Below are positions 43,936-51,596 of a DNA stretch of 64,000 bases, piece after piece. The stretch's first letter is position 1. The number at the start of each line of letters is the position of its first letter. A model generated the notes under the pieces. It had not been told where the DNA came from. It did no database searches and saw only the letters and a list, made by a program, of their open reading frames with translations. The stretch comes from Armatimonadota bacterium. GTDB lineage: Bacteria; Armatimonadota; Fimbriimonadia; Fimbriimonadales; Fimbriimonadaceae. A program made the translations under genes and the position numbers. The stretch is from positions 4,419 to 68,418 of the forward strand of contig JAEVZK010000011.1 in NCBI GenBank assembly GCA_023392285.1, given 5' to 3'.

Positions 43936-44475
43936 CTACTTCGTTGCCACTGCCGAGAGACATTGCACCCCGTGAGAGAAGAGCTTCTCGACTCTCACGG
44001 AGCTAAGGCCGGCGTGCTTTAAGAGCCCTGAAAGACGCGCCTCGGTGTAGCCCCACTTGTGAAAGAGGCCATCGTTGTGCTGGTCGCCCCAGATCGATTG
44101 CGCATAAAGACCCCAACGGTGCTCGGTGTTGTAATCGTAGCTCGGGTTGGTATAGGCCGGAGGTTCGGGGCTCTCCAAGAACTTCCGCAGGCACCACTCG
44201 ATGTCTGGGACCTCGATCACAGCTTTGCCACCCAGGGTGAGCACCCGAGCCATTTCCGTGGTTAAGATGAGAGCGTCCCCATAACCGAAATGTTCGAGCA
44301 CATGTGAAAGGACCACTTCTTCAGCCGACTGATCAGCGAAAGGCAGGATGGGAAAATCTGCCTGCATCACCTCTGACGAGGCGGGGAATTTGTCTACGTT
44401 CAGGTATCCAGGTCGCAGATCGCAGCCACACCCGAGATTGAGTTTGAGTAGTCGCGACCGAATTTGAAGTGCCAT
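43936..44475 (-). CDS. SAM-dependent methyltransferase (class I)
   Basis: A 179-residue methyltransferase-like protein. Motif I is LKLNLGCGCDLRPGYLNVD (~8-26), the acidic-loop strand follows, and VVLSHVLEHFGY (~60) with VLTLGGKAVIEVPD (~80) are typical of type 11/SAM methyltransferases linked to glycan or lipid modification; the long loop HRWGLYAQSIWGDQHNDGLFHKWGYT is also common in this group. The ATG at 44475 is chosen because homology begins there; the frame continues upstream into ridA. Substrate is unknown. The pilT stop is one base away (convergent). Confidence 0.8.
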   Translation of the reverse strand: MALQIRSRLLKLNLGCGCDLRPGYLNVDKFPASSEVMQADFPILPFADQSAEEVVLSHVLEHFGYGDALILTTEMARVLTLGGKAVIEVPDIEWCLRKFLESPEPPAYTNPSYDYNTEHRWGLYAQSIWGDQHNDGLFHKWGYTEARLSGLLKHAGLSSVRVEKLFSHGVQCLSAVATK

Positions 44476-44521
44476 CAGAATAATTGTCGGCAACTCACGG
44501 TAATTTTGCGAGCTTCTTGGA

Positions 44522-44887
44522 CTAATCGACCTTATACGCTTCCACTTCAAATTCGACCAGATACTTCGGATCGATGAGGGCTGCGACCTGAACCATGGTG
44601 GTGGCCGGCCGAATCTCACCAAATATCTCAGCGTGAGCCCTCCCGACCTCATTCCATTTTGAAATGTCGACTACAAACGCGCGGGTCCTCACCACATCCT
44701 CGGCTTGAAAGCCAAGGTCCTCTAACGCTGCTAGGCATCTCCGGAGGCTGTCCAACGATTGCTCGTAAGGGGTTTCTCCTTCGCCGACGGTGCCGCTGAT
44801 CCAGGCGTGCCGACCCACCGCAACAGCTCGAGAATAACCAACCCGATCCTCCCAGAGTGCTCCCGAAGCCACCTGCCTTCGCTTCAT
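44522..44887 (-). CDS. RidA/YjgF/UK114 family protein
   Basis: A 121-residue member of the Rid family of trimeric proteins. GRHAWISGTVGEG (~25), SLRRCLAALEDLGFQAEDVVRTRAFVVDI (~47-75) and the C-terminal PATTMVQVAALIDPKYLVEFEVEA (~93) fit. In canonical RidA the motif is PARSxV, whose Arg is needed for imine/enamine deamination; here Ala is followed by Thr, so this member probably belongs to a Rid subgroup without that activity. Divergent from hisS with only 35 bases between starts. Confidence 0.9.
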   Translation of the reverse strand: MKRRQVASGALWEDRVGYSRAVAVGRHAWISGTVGEGETPYEQSLDSLRRCLAALEDLGFQAEDVVRTRAFVVDISKWNEVGRAHAEIFGEIRPATTMVQVAALIDPKYLVEFEVEAYKVD

Positions 44888-44893
44888 GCGCCA

Positions 44894-44899
44894 AGATTA
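44894..44899 (-). promoter_or_regulatory. TANNNT -10 box just before the RidA-family start
   Basis: On the minus strand TAATCT, six bases, then ATG (44887). No ribosome binding site; predicts a leaderless message. Confidence 0.5.
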
Positions 44900-44922
44900 C
44901 TGGGAATTCGTCACAATAAGGT

Positions 44923-46182
44923 ATGCGTTTTCAGGCTCCACGAGGCACCCAAGATGTCCTTCCCTCGGAGAGTCACCTTTGGCTAAGGCTAGAGCAAGAG
45001 TTCCGCACGATCGCAGCTCTTTACGGCTATCGCGAGATTCGCACCCCTACGTTTGAAGATTACGACCTATTTGTGCGCACATCCGGCGATAGCAGCGAAG
45101 TCGTGTCGAAGCAAATGTACGACTTTGTAGACAAAGGTGACCGACACGTTGCACTGAAGCCGGAAGAAACCGCCCCTGCGATTCGGGCCGTTATCGAGCA
45201 TGGGCTGTGTCCGCCTGGGACTGTCCTGCGATTGTCTTACATCACTCCGTTCTTTCGCTACGAGCGACCACAGAAGGGCCGTCTCCGAGAACCTCATCAA
45301 TGTGGACTCGAACTGATCGGCTCTTCCAGTCATCTCGCGGATGCGGAAGTCATCGAAGCGACGGTTAAGTTCTATGAACGCATCGGGGTGCCGAACATTT
45401 CCGTGTCCTTGAACTCGATTGGCCGCGACGAGTGCCGTGGCAAATTCAGGGAGGCTCTTCTCAAGTTTGCCGAGCCAGTCCTCAAGGATGCTGATGAGGA
45501 AGTCCGAGCAAGAGCTCTTAAAAATCCTCTAAGAATGCTTGACAGCAAAGATCCCAAGCTCCAGGAGGCTCTCAGGGAGGCACCTCCCATTCTCGATTTT
45601 CTTGAGGAAGATAGCCGAGAACGCTTTGAAGCGCTGCAAAGCGCTTTATCAGAGGCAGGGATTCAGTATCAGGTAACGCCGTCCATCGTCCGCGGATTGG
45701 ATTACTACACGGAAACCGTGTTCGAAGTCCTGAGCACCAGCCTCGGCGCGCAGAGCGCTCTCTGCGGCGGCGGGCGTTACGACAATCTGGTGAAGGAACT
45801 TGGTGGACAGTCCACCCCAGCGGTCGGCGTTGGAATTGGCGTCGAACGTGCGCTCATTGTGCTGGATGCAGTGGGCAGTTCGTGGAGAGCGCCCCGGCTA
45901 GAGCTCTATATCGTCGCTGCCACGGAAGATGCTCGGCTCAAAGCTCGTGAACTCGCTCGTCGGTGCCGCGCACTTGGTATCACGGTTGGCCTAGACCTCG
46001 ATGGCAAGAAGATGGCCGCACAGCTCAAGCAGGCAGACCGGCTCGATGCGGTACGCGCCTTGATCATCGGCTCCGACGAGCTTGCAACGGGCTCGGTTAC
46101 GATTCGCGACCTTTCAAGTGGAGATCAGCAAACCATCTCCGAGAGCGAACTCTTCGACGTTCTGAGAGGGAATGCGCCTTGA
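44923..46182 (+). CDS. hisS: Histidyl-tRNA synthetase
   Basis: Class II aminoacyl-tRNA synthetase charging tRNA-His. 419 residues: GTQDVLPSE (~6), motif 1 region, motif 2 FFRYERPQKGRLREPHQCG (~108-126), the His-specific motifs VRGLDYYTETVFE (~256) and CGGGRYDNLVKELGG (~280), motif 3 VGVGIGVERALIVL, and an anticodon-binding domain (~325-419). The stop overlaps the next gene start (TTGA). Confidence 0.97.
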   Translation: MRFQAPRGTQDVLPSESHLWLRLEQEFRTIAALYGYREIRTPTFEDYDLFVRTSGDSSEVVSKQMYDFVDKGDRHVALKPEETAPAIRAVIEHGLCPPGTVLRLSYITPFFRYERPQKGRLREPHQCGLELIGSSSHLADAEVIEATVKFYERIGVPNISVSLNSIGRDECRGKFREALLKFAEPVLKDADEEVRARALKNPLRMLDSKDPKLQEALREAPPILDFLEEDSRERFEALQSALSEAGIQYQVTPSIVRGLDYYTETVFEVLSTSLGAQSALCGGGRYDNLVKELGGQSTPAVGVGIGVERALIVLDAVGSSWRAPRLELYIVAATEDARLKARELARRCRALGITVGLDLDGKKMAAQLKQADRLDAVRALIIGSDELATGSVTIRDLSSGDQQTISESELFDVLRGNAP

Positions 46183-47057
46183 GGTGGCTGGCATTTGTCG
46201 CTCTGGTCGTCGGTATGGCATCGACTGCGCTAGCTCAGAACCCTGATCTAGTTTTTCAGATCGACGGCCGGATGCAGTTTCTGGGGCAGCGGGAAGGTCC
46301 GACGTTCGTTCGGTTCTACGATAACCTTGGCCGACACTCGGTTGCTAGCATTAGGGCGTTTCTGGAGATCGGCTTTCAAGCCTTTGTTTCGCAGAAGTTC
46401 GCCCGTATCCCCAAGGATGCCGATTCTGATCAGCTTGACGAATACTACGTCGAAGACGAGGGGCTTTGGCGGTTAGGAAAGCAGTATCTCCCGTTTGGGG
46501 GAGGGAACTTCCTGCGCGAGAGCGTGCTCGCCGCTCGGGGAGAAACGACGCTTCTGTTCGAGAATTTTCCCATTGTCGTAGCCGCTTGCGATGCTGGGGA
46601 GGGCAAGCAGAGAGGTTTTGTCGGACGGCTTGGCTCTAACTACGCCCTGAGCTTTGCGGTGGGCCGCCATTTTGGAATCAATGGCACTTCGTTTGATCTC
46701 GTGAGGCGGCCAGAAGAGAGTCCTGGAGCGGGGAGGGGCTACCGGGAGATCTATGGCTTTGATCTGAAGAATCGGGTGCTTCCTGGCATTCAACTGGCGG
46801 GCGAGGCGGTGCTGCTCCGATCAGGAGAGACCTCACTGGACCGCGATAACTTCATGTTCGACCTTAGCGCACATTTTGACTCCGATCCGGATAGCCAACT
46901 GACCTTCGGCTGGACGCGGGACATTGCAGCCCACCATGATTTTTACCGCGCAGGTGCAAGCATTTTCTTTAGCCGCTATCTCACGATGGAGCCGATGATC
47001 CGCTACCGAAACTCTGAACTCTACGATCTTTCGTTGACCGCTCACTTTCGCTTCTGA
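46179..47057 (+). CDS. Predicted outer-membrane beta-barrel protein of unknown function
   Basis: The start is TTG at 46179, overlapping the hisS stop by 4 bases, because GAGAGGG lies ~8 bases upstream and a signal peptide starts there (RWLAFVALVVGMASTALA-Q). The open frame upstream is a shadow of hisS. The 292-residue product is rich in alternating amphipathic strands and ends in a C-terminal Phe (LTAHFRF), a hallmark of outer-membrane barrels; pairs such as YREIYGFDLKNR and QLTFGWTRDIAAHHDFYRAGASIFF look like barrel hairpins. No family recognised. Part of a run of four translationally linked genes. Confidence 0.65.
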   Translation: MRWLAFVALVVGMASTALAQNPDLVFQIDGRMQFLGQREGPTFVRFYDNLGRHSVASIRAFLEIGFQAFVSQKFARIPKDADSDQLDEYYVEDEGLWRLGKQYLPFGGGNFLRESVLAARGETTLLFENFPIVVAACDAGEGKQRGFVGRLGSNYALSFAVGRHFGINGTSFDLVRRPEESPGAGRGYREIYGFDLKNRVLPGIQLAGEAVLLRSGETSLDRDNFMFDLSAHFDSDPDSQLTFGWTRDIAAHHDFYRAGASIFFSRYLTMEPMIRYRNSELYDLSLTAHFRF

Positions 47058-47662
47058 TGAAAGTTCTGACTCATCCAGTTCCCATCTTGGCGCTTGCAGT
47101 CGCAGTTGGAGCGGCGGTTCTGTCGAATCTACCAATGATGATTCTCGGGCTGGTCGTGGCGGTGGCTTCGGTTGGCCTTTTATCCGCCCGCGAGGTGCAG
47201 GCGGACCGTAGAGAACGGGGCGAAGACAACCTCTCTGGAAATGCGGCGGTTCTGATCCAGCCGATCAGAATGCGTGCGGATCGGATCGAGGCACTCTACC
47301 TTTCAAACCGTGATGCCCCTCCGATGCAGATCGTTGGCGCACAGACTGTTGAAAGTGCGAAGTCGATCTTGGCGGGCAGCGTAGCACTTGTGAACAAACG
47401 GCAAGAGCTCACGAAAATTATCCGGTTGGCGGCCGCGTCCGTTGAAGTCGGGGAGCTTCAGAAGAGGATCGAAGAGATCGACGCTAATCTGGCTGAAGCG
47501 AGTCGCGCGTTGGACCAGCTATTCCAAGGTTTAACGGGCACGTTAACAGACAGTCAAGAGGGTGCGAGCAATGACTTGCGCGAGCGAATCGCGCATGCGA
47601 GTGCTGTATCGAAGACTCTCAACGAAGTCGATAGTCTCATTCGACCTTTCCAAAGTGGTTAA
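47057..47662 (+). CDS. Membrane protein with coiled coil, unknown function
   Basis: A 201-residue protein with two closely spaced N-terminal transmembrane helices (~8-22 and ~27-46), then a hydrophilic helical region (~50-200) with coiled-coil character, rich in Glu, Gln, Arg and Leu (LQKRIEEIDANLAEASRALDQL). The start overlaps the previous stop by one base. Function not recognised. The flanking barrel-like and J-like proteins suggest an envelope role. Confidence 0.65.
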   Translation: MKVLTHPVPILALAVAVGAAVLSNLPMMILGLVVAVASVGLLSAREVQADRRERGEDNLSGNAAVLIQPIRMRADRIEALYLSNRDAPPMQIVGAQTVESAKSILAGSVALVNKRQELTKIIRLAAASVEVGELQKRIEEIDANLAEASRALDQLFQGLTGTLTDSQEGASNDLRERIAHASAVSKTLNEVDSLIRPFQSG

Positions 47663-47683
47663 TTTTCGGTAGCCTTACACCAG

Positions 47684-48127
47684 ATGAGCACGACGCGTCG
47701 CGCCTACGATTTGTTGCGAGGATATGTGAACCGCGAGTACGACCGCATCAAAGGCGTCGACTTCGATTCTGCCCAACGCGAACTGGACCAGGCGATCGAG
47801 GGAGGTGCCCCGAGGGGCGGCAAACCCGGGCCATTCAATTCGTCATCGGACGGGTCACAAGGACAGTCAAGCGATTCCCAGGAGCCTATGTCGCGCGAAG
47901 AGCGCGCATCTAGAATTCTTGGCGTAGAGGTGAATTGCAGCTTTGAGCAGGTCCGAAAGGCATTCGAACGTCTGAACAAGCGAAGTGAGCCGAGCAATTT
48001 CCCCGTTGACAGCCGAGAACGTGACCAGGCCGCTCAGATACAAAAGCACGTGCAGTGGGCTTACGGCGTGCTAACGGATGAAGTTGATACGGTGGAAAAG
48101 CGATTTCGATCTCTCGAAATCGACTAG
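47684..48127 (+). CDS. J-domain-like protein lacking the HPD motif
   Basis: A 147-residue soluble protein. Residues 1-40 are helical, ~42-70 are a Gly/Ser/Gln-rich linker, and ~72-147 align with a J domain: ASRILGVEVNCSFEQVRKAFERLNKRSEPSNF..., then ...AAQIQKHVQWAYGVLTDE. Where DnaJ has the invariant HPD that stimulates DnaK, this protein has SEP, so it should not activate Hsp70 and may serve as a scaffold. It begins 21 bases after the coiled-coil gene. Compare the true DnaJ at 28081-29199. Confidence 0.65.
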   Translation: MSTTRRAYDLLRGYVNREYDRIKGVDFDSAQRELDQAIEGGAPRGGKPGPFNSSSDGSQGQSSDSQEPMSREERASRILGVEVNCSFEQVRKAFERLNKRSEPSNFPVDSRERDQAAQIQKHVQWAYGVLTDEVDTVEKRFRSLEID

Positions 48128-48142
48128 CGTATTTCCCCCAGA

Positions 48143-48170
48143 GCAAATGGAGGGCTGTCCCTCCATTTGC
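48143..48170. terminator. Strong hairpin between convergent genes (possible bidirectional terminator)
   Basis: A 12-bp perfect inverted repeat GCAAATGGAGGG/CCCTCCATTTGC with a CTGT loop, in the 52 bases between convergent stops. There is no T-run on either side, so termination is inferred only from position and stem strength. Confidence 0.5.
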
Positions 48171-48179
48171 CCATTTCGG

Positions 48180-49577
48180 TCAAGGCATGACGGCTAGGCG
48201 ATAGAGGATGTGGGCGTAAATGCGGCTCATCTTGAATAGGTGCTCGACTTTCAAGCGCTCGTCAGTTTCGTGGGCGTTTCCGTCGCCCTCCCAACCCGTG
48301 CCGATGCTCACCGTATTCGGGATCGCGCGTGCATAGGTGCCGCCTCCCATGACGCCGGGGCGTCGTTTTTCGCCAGTTTCCTCCTCGTACACTTCGCAGA
48401 CTGTCTTGACGAGGGGATGGTCGAGCGGAAAATAGAGAGAGGGACTATCGGAAAAATCCTCCAGCTTCCATCCGCTTTCGAGGTTCGCCAGATAGGTCTC
48501 GCACATCTGTTTCAGCTTGTCTCCTTTCCAGGTCGTCGGGTAGCGGACATTGAACGTCATTCGCACAACTGCTTCGTCGCTGGTGATGATGCCTAGGTTG
48601 TTCGTAAGGTCATGGCTGACCTCGTCGTTGCCATGGATGCCGATCCCGGGTCCGCTGATGTGAGTTGAGAGGAATAGCTCCTGAAAGTAGTGCGCGGTTG
48701 ACAGAGGGGAGATTTCCGACAGGAAGCGCAGCACGCGAATTGCGGCGTTATCGCCGCCAAAGGGAATACTGCCGTGGCAAGCCTTACCAATGGCGGTGAC
48801 GTTGAGGTCGTCGCCATCCCATTTGAAAGTGACATTGCGGTCCCAAGAATCCGCTAGCTTCTCATCGACATGCTTTCTTGCTTCTTGCTTCACGCGAATT
48901 TTGGCAGCGCACGAATCAATCACGATGTTGGGGCGCTGGCCTCCCTCGATTCCCAAAAGCTCCATTTCAGCGCCCTTATTTAAGGGAACCGTGATGATCA
49001 AATTCGCGATGCCCTTCTCCGCATGATAAAGAGGCCAGCCTGAATCGGGTGCGACTCCGTAAGTCGGAGGTTCTTCTGTCTCCATGTAGCGGTGTACGCA
49101 GCCGAATCCAGACTCCTCGTTGACTCCGAATACCTGTCGAATCCGTGCAGGAATGTTGGGAACGCATTCCTTGATCGCCCGAATCGCGTAAAAGGACGCC
49201 ATGGTCGGGCCTTTGTCGTCGGTCGAACCCCTTGCATAGATGTAGCCCTCGTCGATTTCGGCCCCGAAGGGTTCGTGCTTCCAACCAGGACCCGTCGGAA
49301 CGACATCCAAGTGGCCCAGCGACATCACGAGCCGATCTCCTTGTCCGATCTCCCCAAAACCGATGTAGCCCTCGACGTCCTTGGTTTCCATGCCAGCGTT
49401 CTTCGCTAACTCGAGTGCGAAATCGAGTGCTCGCCGGTTCTCAGCTCCAAAAGGCGCGTTGGGTTCTGGGCTGGATTCCAAGCTCGGAATCTGCAGCATT
49501 TTGATGGTGTCGTTGAGAAGGTCTTGCTCATGAGCTTTCAGCCACTCATGGAGCTTTTCTACAATTGGATCGGCCAT
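48180..49577 (-). CDS. M20 family metallopeptidase (PepV/Sapep-like dipeptidase)
   Basis: A 465-residue di-zinc peptidase of the PepV type. Metal ligands and catalytic residues: His89 and Asp91 in GHLDVVP, Asp120 in GSTDDKGP, Glu154/Glu155 in NEESG, Asp178 in APDSGWP and His in GNAHETDE near the C-terminus. The lid/dimerisation domain is inserted at ~190-380. Such enzymes cut dipeptides such as Xaa-His or beta-Ala peptides in the cytosol. ATG at 49577 is preceded by TAATCT rather than a ribosome binding site. Confidence 0.92.
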   Translation of the reverse strand: MADPIVEKLHEWLKAHEQDLLNDTIKMLQIPSLESSPEPNAPFGAENRRALDFALELAKNAGMETKDVEGYIGFGEIGQGDRLVMSLGHLDVVPTGPGWKHEPFGAEIDEGYIYARGSTDDKGPTMASFYAIRAIKECVPNIPARIRQVFGVNEESGFGCVHRYMETEEPPTYGVAPDSGWPLYHAEKGIANLIITVPLNKGAEMELLGIEGGQRPNIVIDSCAAKIRVKQEARKHVDEKLADSWDRNVTFKWDGDDLNVTAIGKACHGSIPFGGDNAAIRVLRFLSEISPLSTAHYFQELFLSTHISGPGIGIHGNDEVSHDLTNNLGIITSDEAVVRMTFNVRYPTTWKGDKLKQMCETYLANLESGWKLEDFSDSPSLYFPLDHPLVKTVCEVYEEETGEKRRPGVMGGGTYARAIPNTVSIGTGWEGDGNAHETDERLKVEHLFKMSRIYAHILYRLAVMP

Positions 49578-49583
49578 CTTCTG

Positions 49584-49589
49584 AGATTA
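49584..49589 (-). promoter_or_regulatory. TANNNT -10 box just before the M20 peptidase start
   Basis: On the minus strand TAATCT, six bases, then the ATG at 49577: same hexamer and spacing as before the RidA-family gene. Predicts a leaderless message. Confidence 0.5.
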
Positions 49590-49768
49590 CTCTGCACGTG
49601 AGGGGTCACTTTACGCCACTTCATGGATATTTCTTCGCGCAACCCGTGCGGATTACCAGGTTAGAATCGAAGCCCAAGTGGAAAAATCAGCACGTGCCGC
49701 GGGGGTTCAATCAGCCGCCCGAATCCTCGCATGGCACGTTTCAAGGCTAGACTCGTCAAAATAGGGAA

Positions 49769-50908
49769 GTGAATCCCGGCGAGCTCAAGCAACTCTTTTT
49801 CGAACACTTCGGACGCGAGCCGGAGATCATGGCGGTGGCTCCTGGCCGCATCAATCTCATCGGTGAACATACCGACTATAACGACGGGTTCGTCTTTCCG
49901 GTCGCCATCGATCTGCAGCTGTTTGTTGCCGCTCGCCGTTGCGAGGGCCCCAGTCGCCTATTTTCAAAAGAAGTCGGAGAGAGTGAACCCTTCGACGCTC
50001 TTACCTGTGAGCCCCTCTCCATAGAGGGTTGGGAAAAGTATGCGGCGGGCATGGCTTGGGCTTTGCGCGACCAGCCAGGAATCACGAACCTAGAGGCTGT
50101 CGTCGTCAGCCAAGTACCCATCGGGAGTGGGGTCAGCAGCAGCGCGGCCATGGAGCTCGCCTTCGGCGTCACCTTCAACGAACTATCTGGCCAAGGTCGT
50201 GCCAATAAGGAATTGGCTTTGCTCGGGCAACGTGCGGAGAACGATTTTGTCGGCGTACAGTGCGGCATCATGGATCAGATGGCGAGCGCGATGGGAAAGA
50301 AGGGCAAAGCTATGTTCATGGACACGCGATCGCTCGACATCACCTATGCATCGATTCCCTCTGACTTGGCGCTTGTTGTGCTGGATACGGAGACGCCGCG
50401 AGCCCTTACCGATTCCGCCTACAACGAGCGGAGATCTCAATGTGAGCGTGCCGCTAGCATCATGAACGTTAAGGCCCTACGCGATGCAAGCCTTGAACAG
50501 CTGGAGGCAAAGAAAGACGCCATGGATGAGACGACGTACCGTCGTGCGAAGCACGTGATTTCAGAGAACGCACGAGCCCGCAGTATGGTCGATGCGCTTA
50601 ACTCCGGCAACCATAATCGCATTGGCGCACTCATGAGAGCGAGCCATGAGAGCCTGCGAGATGATTACGAAGTGAGCAGCCGTGAACTCGACTTGATGGC
50701 AGAATCGGCTTGGGCCGCACCGGGCTGCATCGGAGCCAGAATGACGGGAGCAGGTTTTGGGGGAGCTTGCGTAGCATTGGTTGAAAAGGCGGAATTGGGA
50801 GAATTCACTGAATCCGTGAACCAAAGCTATTTTTCGTCGTCGGGAGTTAAAGGGGAAGTCCTGCCGTGCCAAGCCGTTGATGGCGCCCATATCTTTTGGA
50901 GCCACTAG
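49769..50908 (+). CDS. galK: Galactokinase
   Basis: GHMP-family kinase phosphorylating galactose to galactose-1-phosphate (Leloir pathway). 379 residues: the GalK signature GRINLIGEHTDYNDGFVFP (~29-47), the ATP-binding PIGSGVSSSAAMELA (~117) and the C-terminal GARMTGAGFGGACVALV (~330). GTG start at 49769 with AGGGAA upstream. No galT or galE is adjacent. A gene-free stretch of ~190 bases lies upstream without a promoter I can defend; the 252 bases downstream before the LuxR-type gene also hold nothing recognised. Confidence 0.95.
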   Translation: MNPGELKQLFFEHFGREPEIMAVAPGRINLIGEHTDYNDGFVFPVAIDLQLFVAARRCEGPSRLFSKEVGESEPFDALTCEPLSIEGWEKYAAGMAWALRDQPGITNLEAVVVSQVPIGSGVSSSAAMELAFGVTFNELSGQGRANKELALLGQRAENDFVGVQCGIMDQMASAMGKKGKAMFMDTRSLDITYASIPSDLALVVLDTETPRALTDSAYNERRSQCERAASIMNVKALRDASLEQLEAKKDAMDETTYRRAKHVISENARARSMVDALNSGNHNRIGALMRASHESLRDDYEVSSRELDLMAESAWAAPGCIGARMTGAGFGGACVALVEKAELGEFTESVNQSYFSSSGVKGEVLPCQAVDGAHIFWSH

Positions 50909-51160
50909 GACCTTCGCCAGATTTCGAACAATTGGTGACGTCGAGTTGGTCAACAAACCGAACGATCCAATTTTTTGCAGTTGCGCACGATGTAGCTCGC
51001 GCGTCTGCAGATCGGTGTTACAGATGGTGGGAGGCCAGATGTTGGTAGGATTGCGGGGACATCCATATTTTTTGCGAGGGGACAACTTTCCATCTCAAAA
51101 ATCGGCAACCTCTGTGGAATTAACTCAACAGGCGGTTAGAACGAAATGAGGGGTGGGTTA

Positions 51161-51436
51161 ATGCCAATGCCAAACACGACGCGGTCGGATCACTCGCATA
51201 GAGCGGTTCGTCTGACGAAGCGTGAGATTGAAGTCCTTAGCTTGATTGCGCAAGGACACAGCAGCAAGGAAGCAGCTGATACTCTGTACGTAAGCAAAAG
51301 AACGGTGGATTTTCACCTTGCCAATATCTATGATAAGTTGCAAGTGAACAATCGAGTCCAGGCTTTTCGCGCGGCGACGCGCTTGGGTCTGATTCCGTTC
51401 GAGCCATCGTTCGGATACGCACGCGGCGACGCGTGA
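51161..51436 (+). CDS. Small LuxR/GerE-type DNA-binding regulator
   Basis: A 91-residue protein consisting almost wholly of a LuxR-type helix-turn-helix (residues ~17-78): LTKREIEVLSLIAQGHSSKEAADTLYVSKRTVDFHLANIYDKL. There is no receiver, PAS or ligand-binding domain, so it would act like a GerE-type stand-alone regulator. Of the possible starts (51146, 51161, 51167) the ATG at 51161 is preferred because GAGGGGTGG sits just before it. It is followed by a strong terminator and is probably monocistronic. Targets unknown. Confidence 0.88.
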   Translation: MPMPNTTRSDHSHRAVRLTKREIEVLSLIAQGHSSKEAADTLYVSKRTVDFHLANIYDKLQVNNRVQAFRAATRLGLIPFEPSFGYARGDA

Positions 51437-51462
51437 GATAAGGCTTTCAATTCGTCAACACA

Positions 51463-51491
51463 AGCCCCTCGTTCCGAGGGGCTCTTTTTTT
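51463..51491 (+). terminator. Rho-independent terminator of the LuxR-type gene
   Basis: A 9-bp stem AGCCCCTCG/CGAGGGGCT (51463-51471 with 51475-51483), 3-base loop, then a run of eight T residues. Confidence 0.95.
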
Positions 51492-51596
51492 AATCATATG
51501 GCCGCAGCTCTGCTCCAACACCCCCGCGCCAGGACGGGATCACGGGATCATGGTTGCAGTGGAGGGCGTTGTTAAGCCACAATAAACATCCCGACC

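Noticed and set aside
50877..51149. Small open frame between galK and the LuxR-type gene
   Set aside because: It overlaps galK, has no ribosome binding site and no recognisable feature; the region is best left as intergenic.
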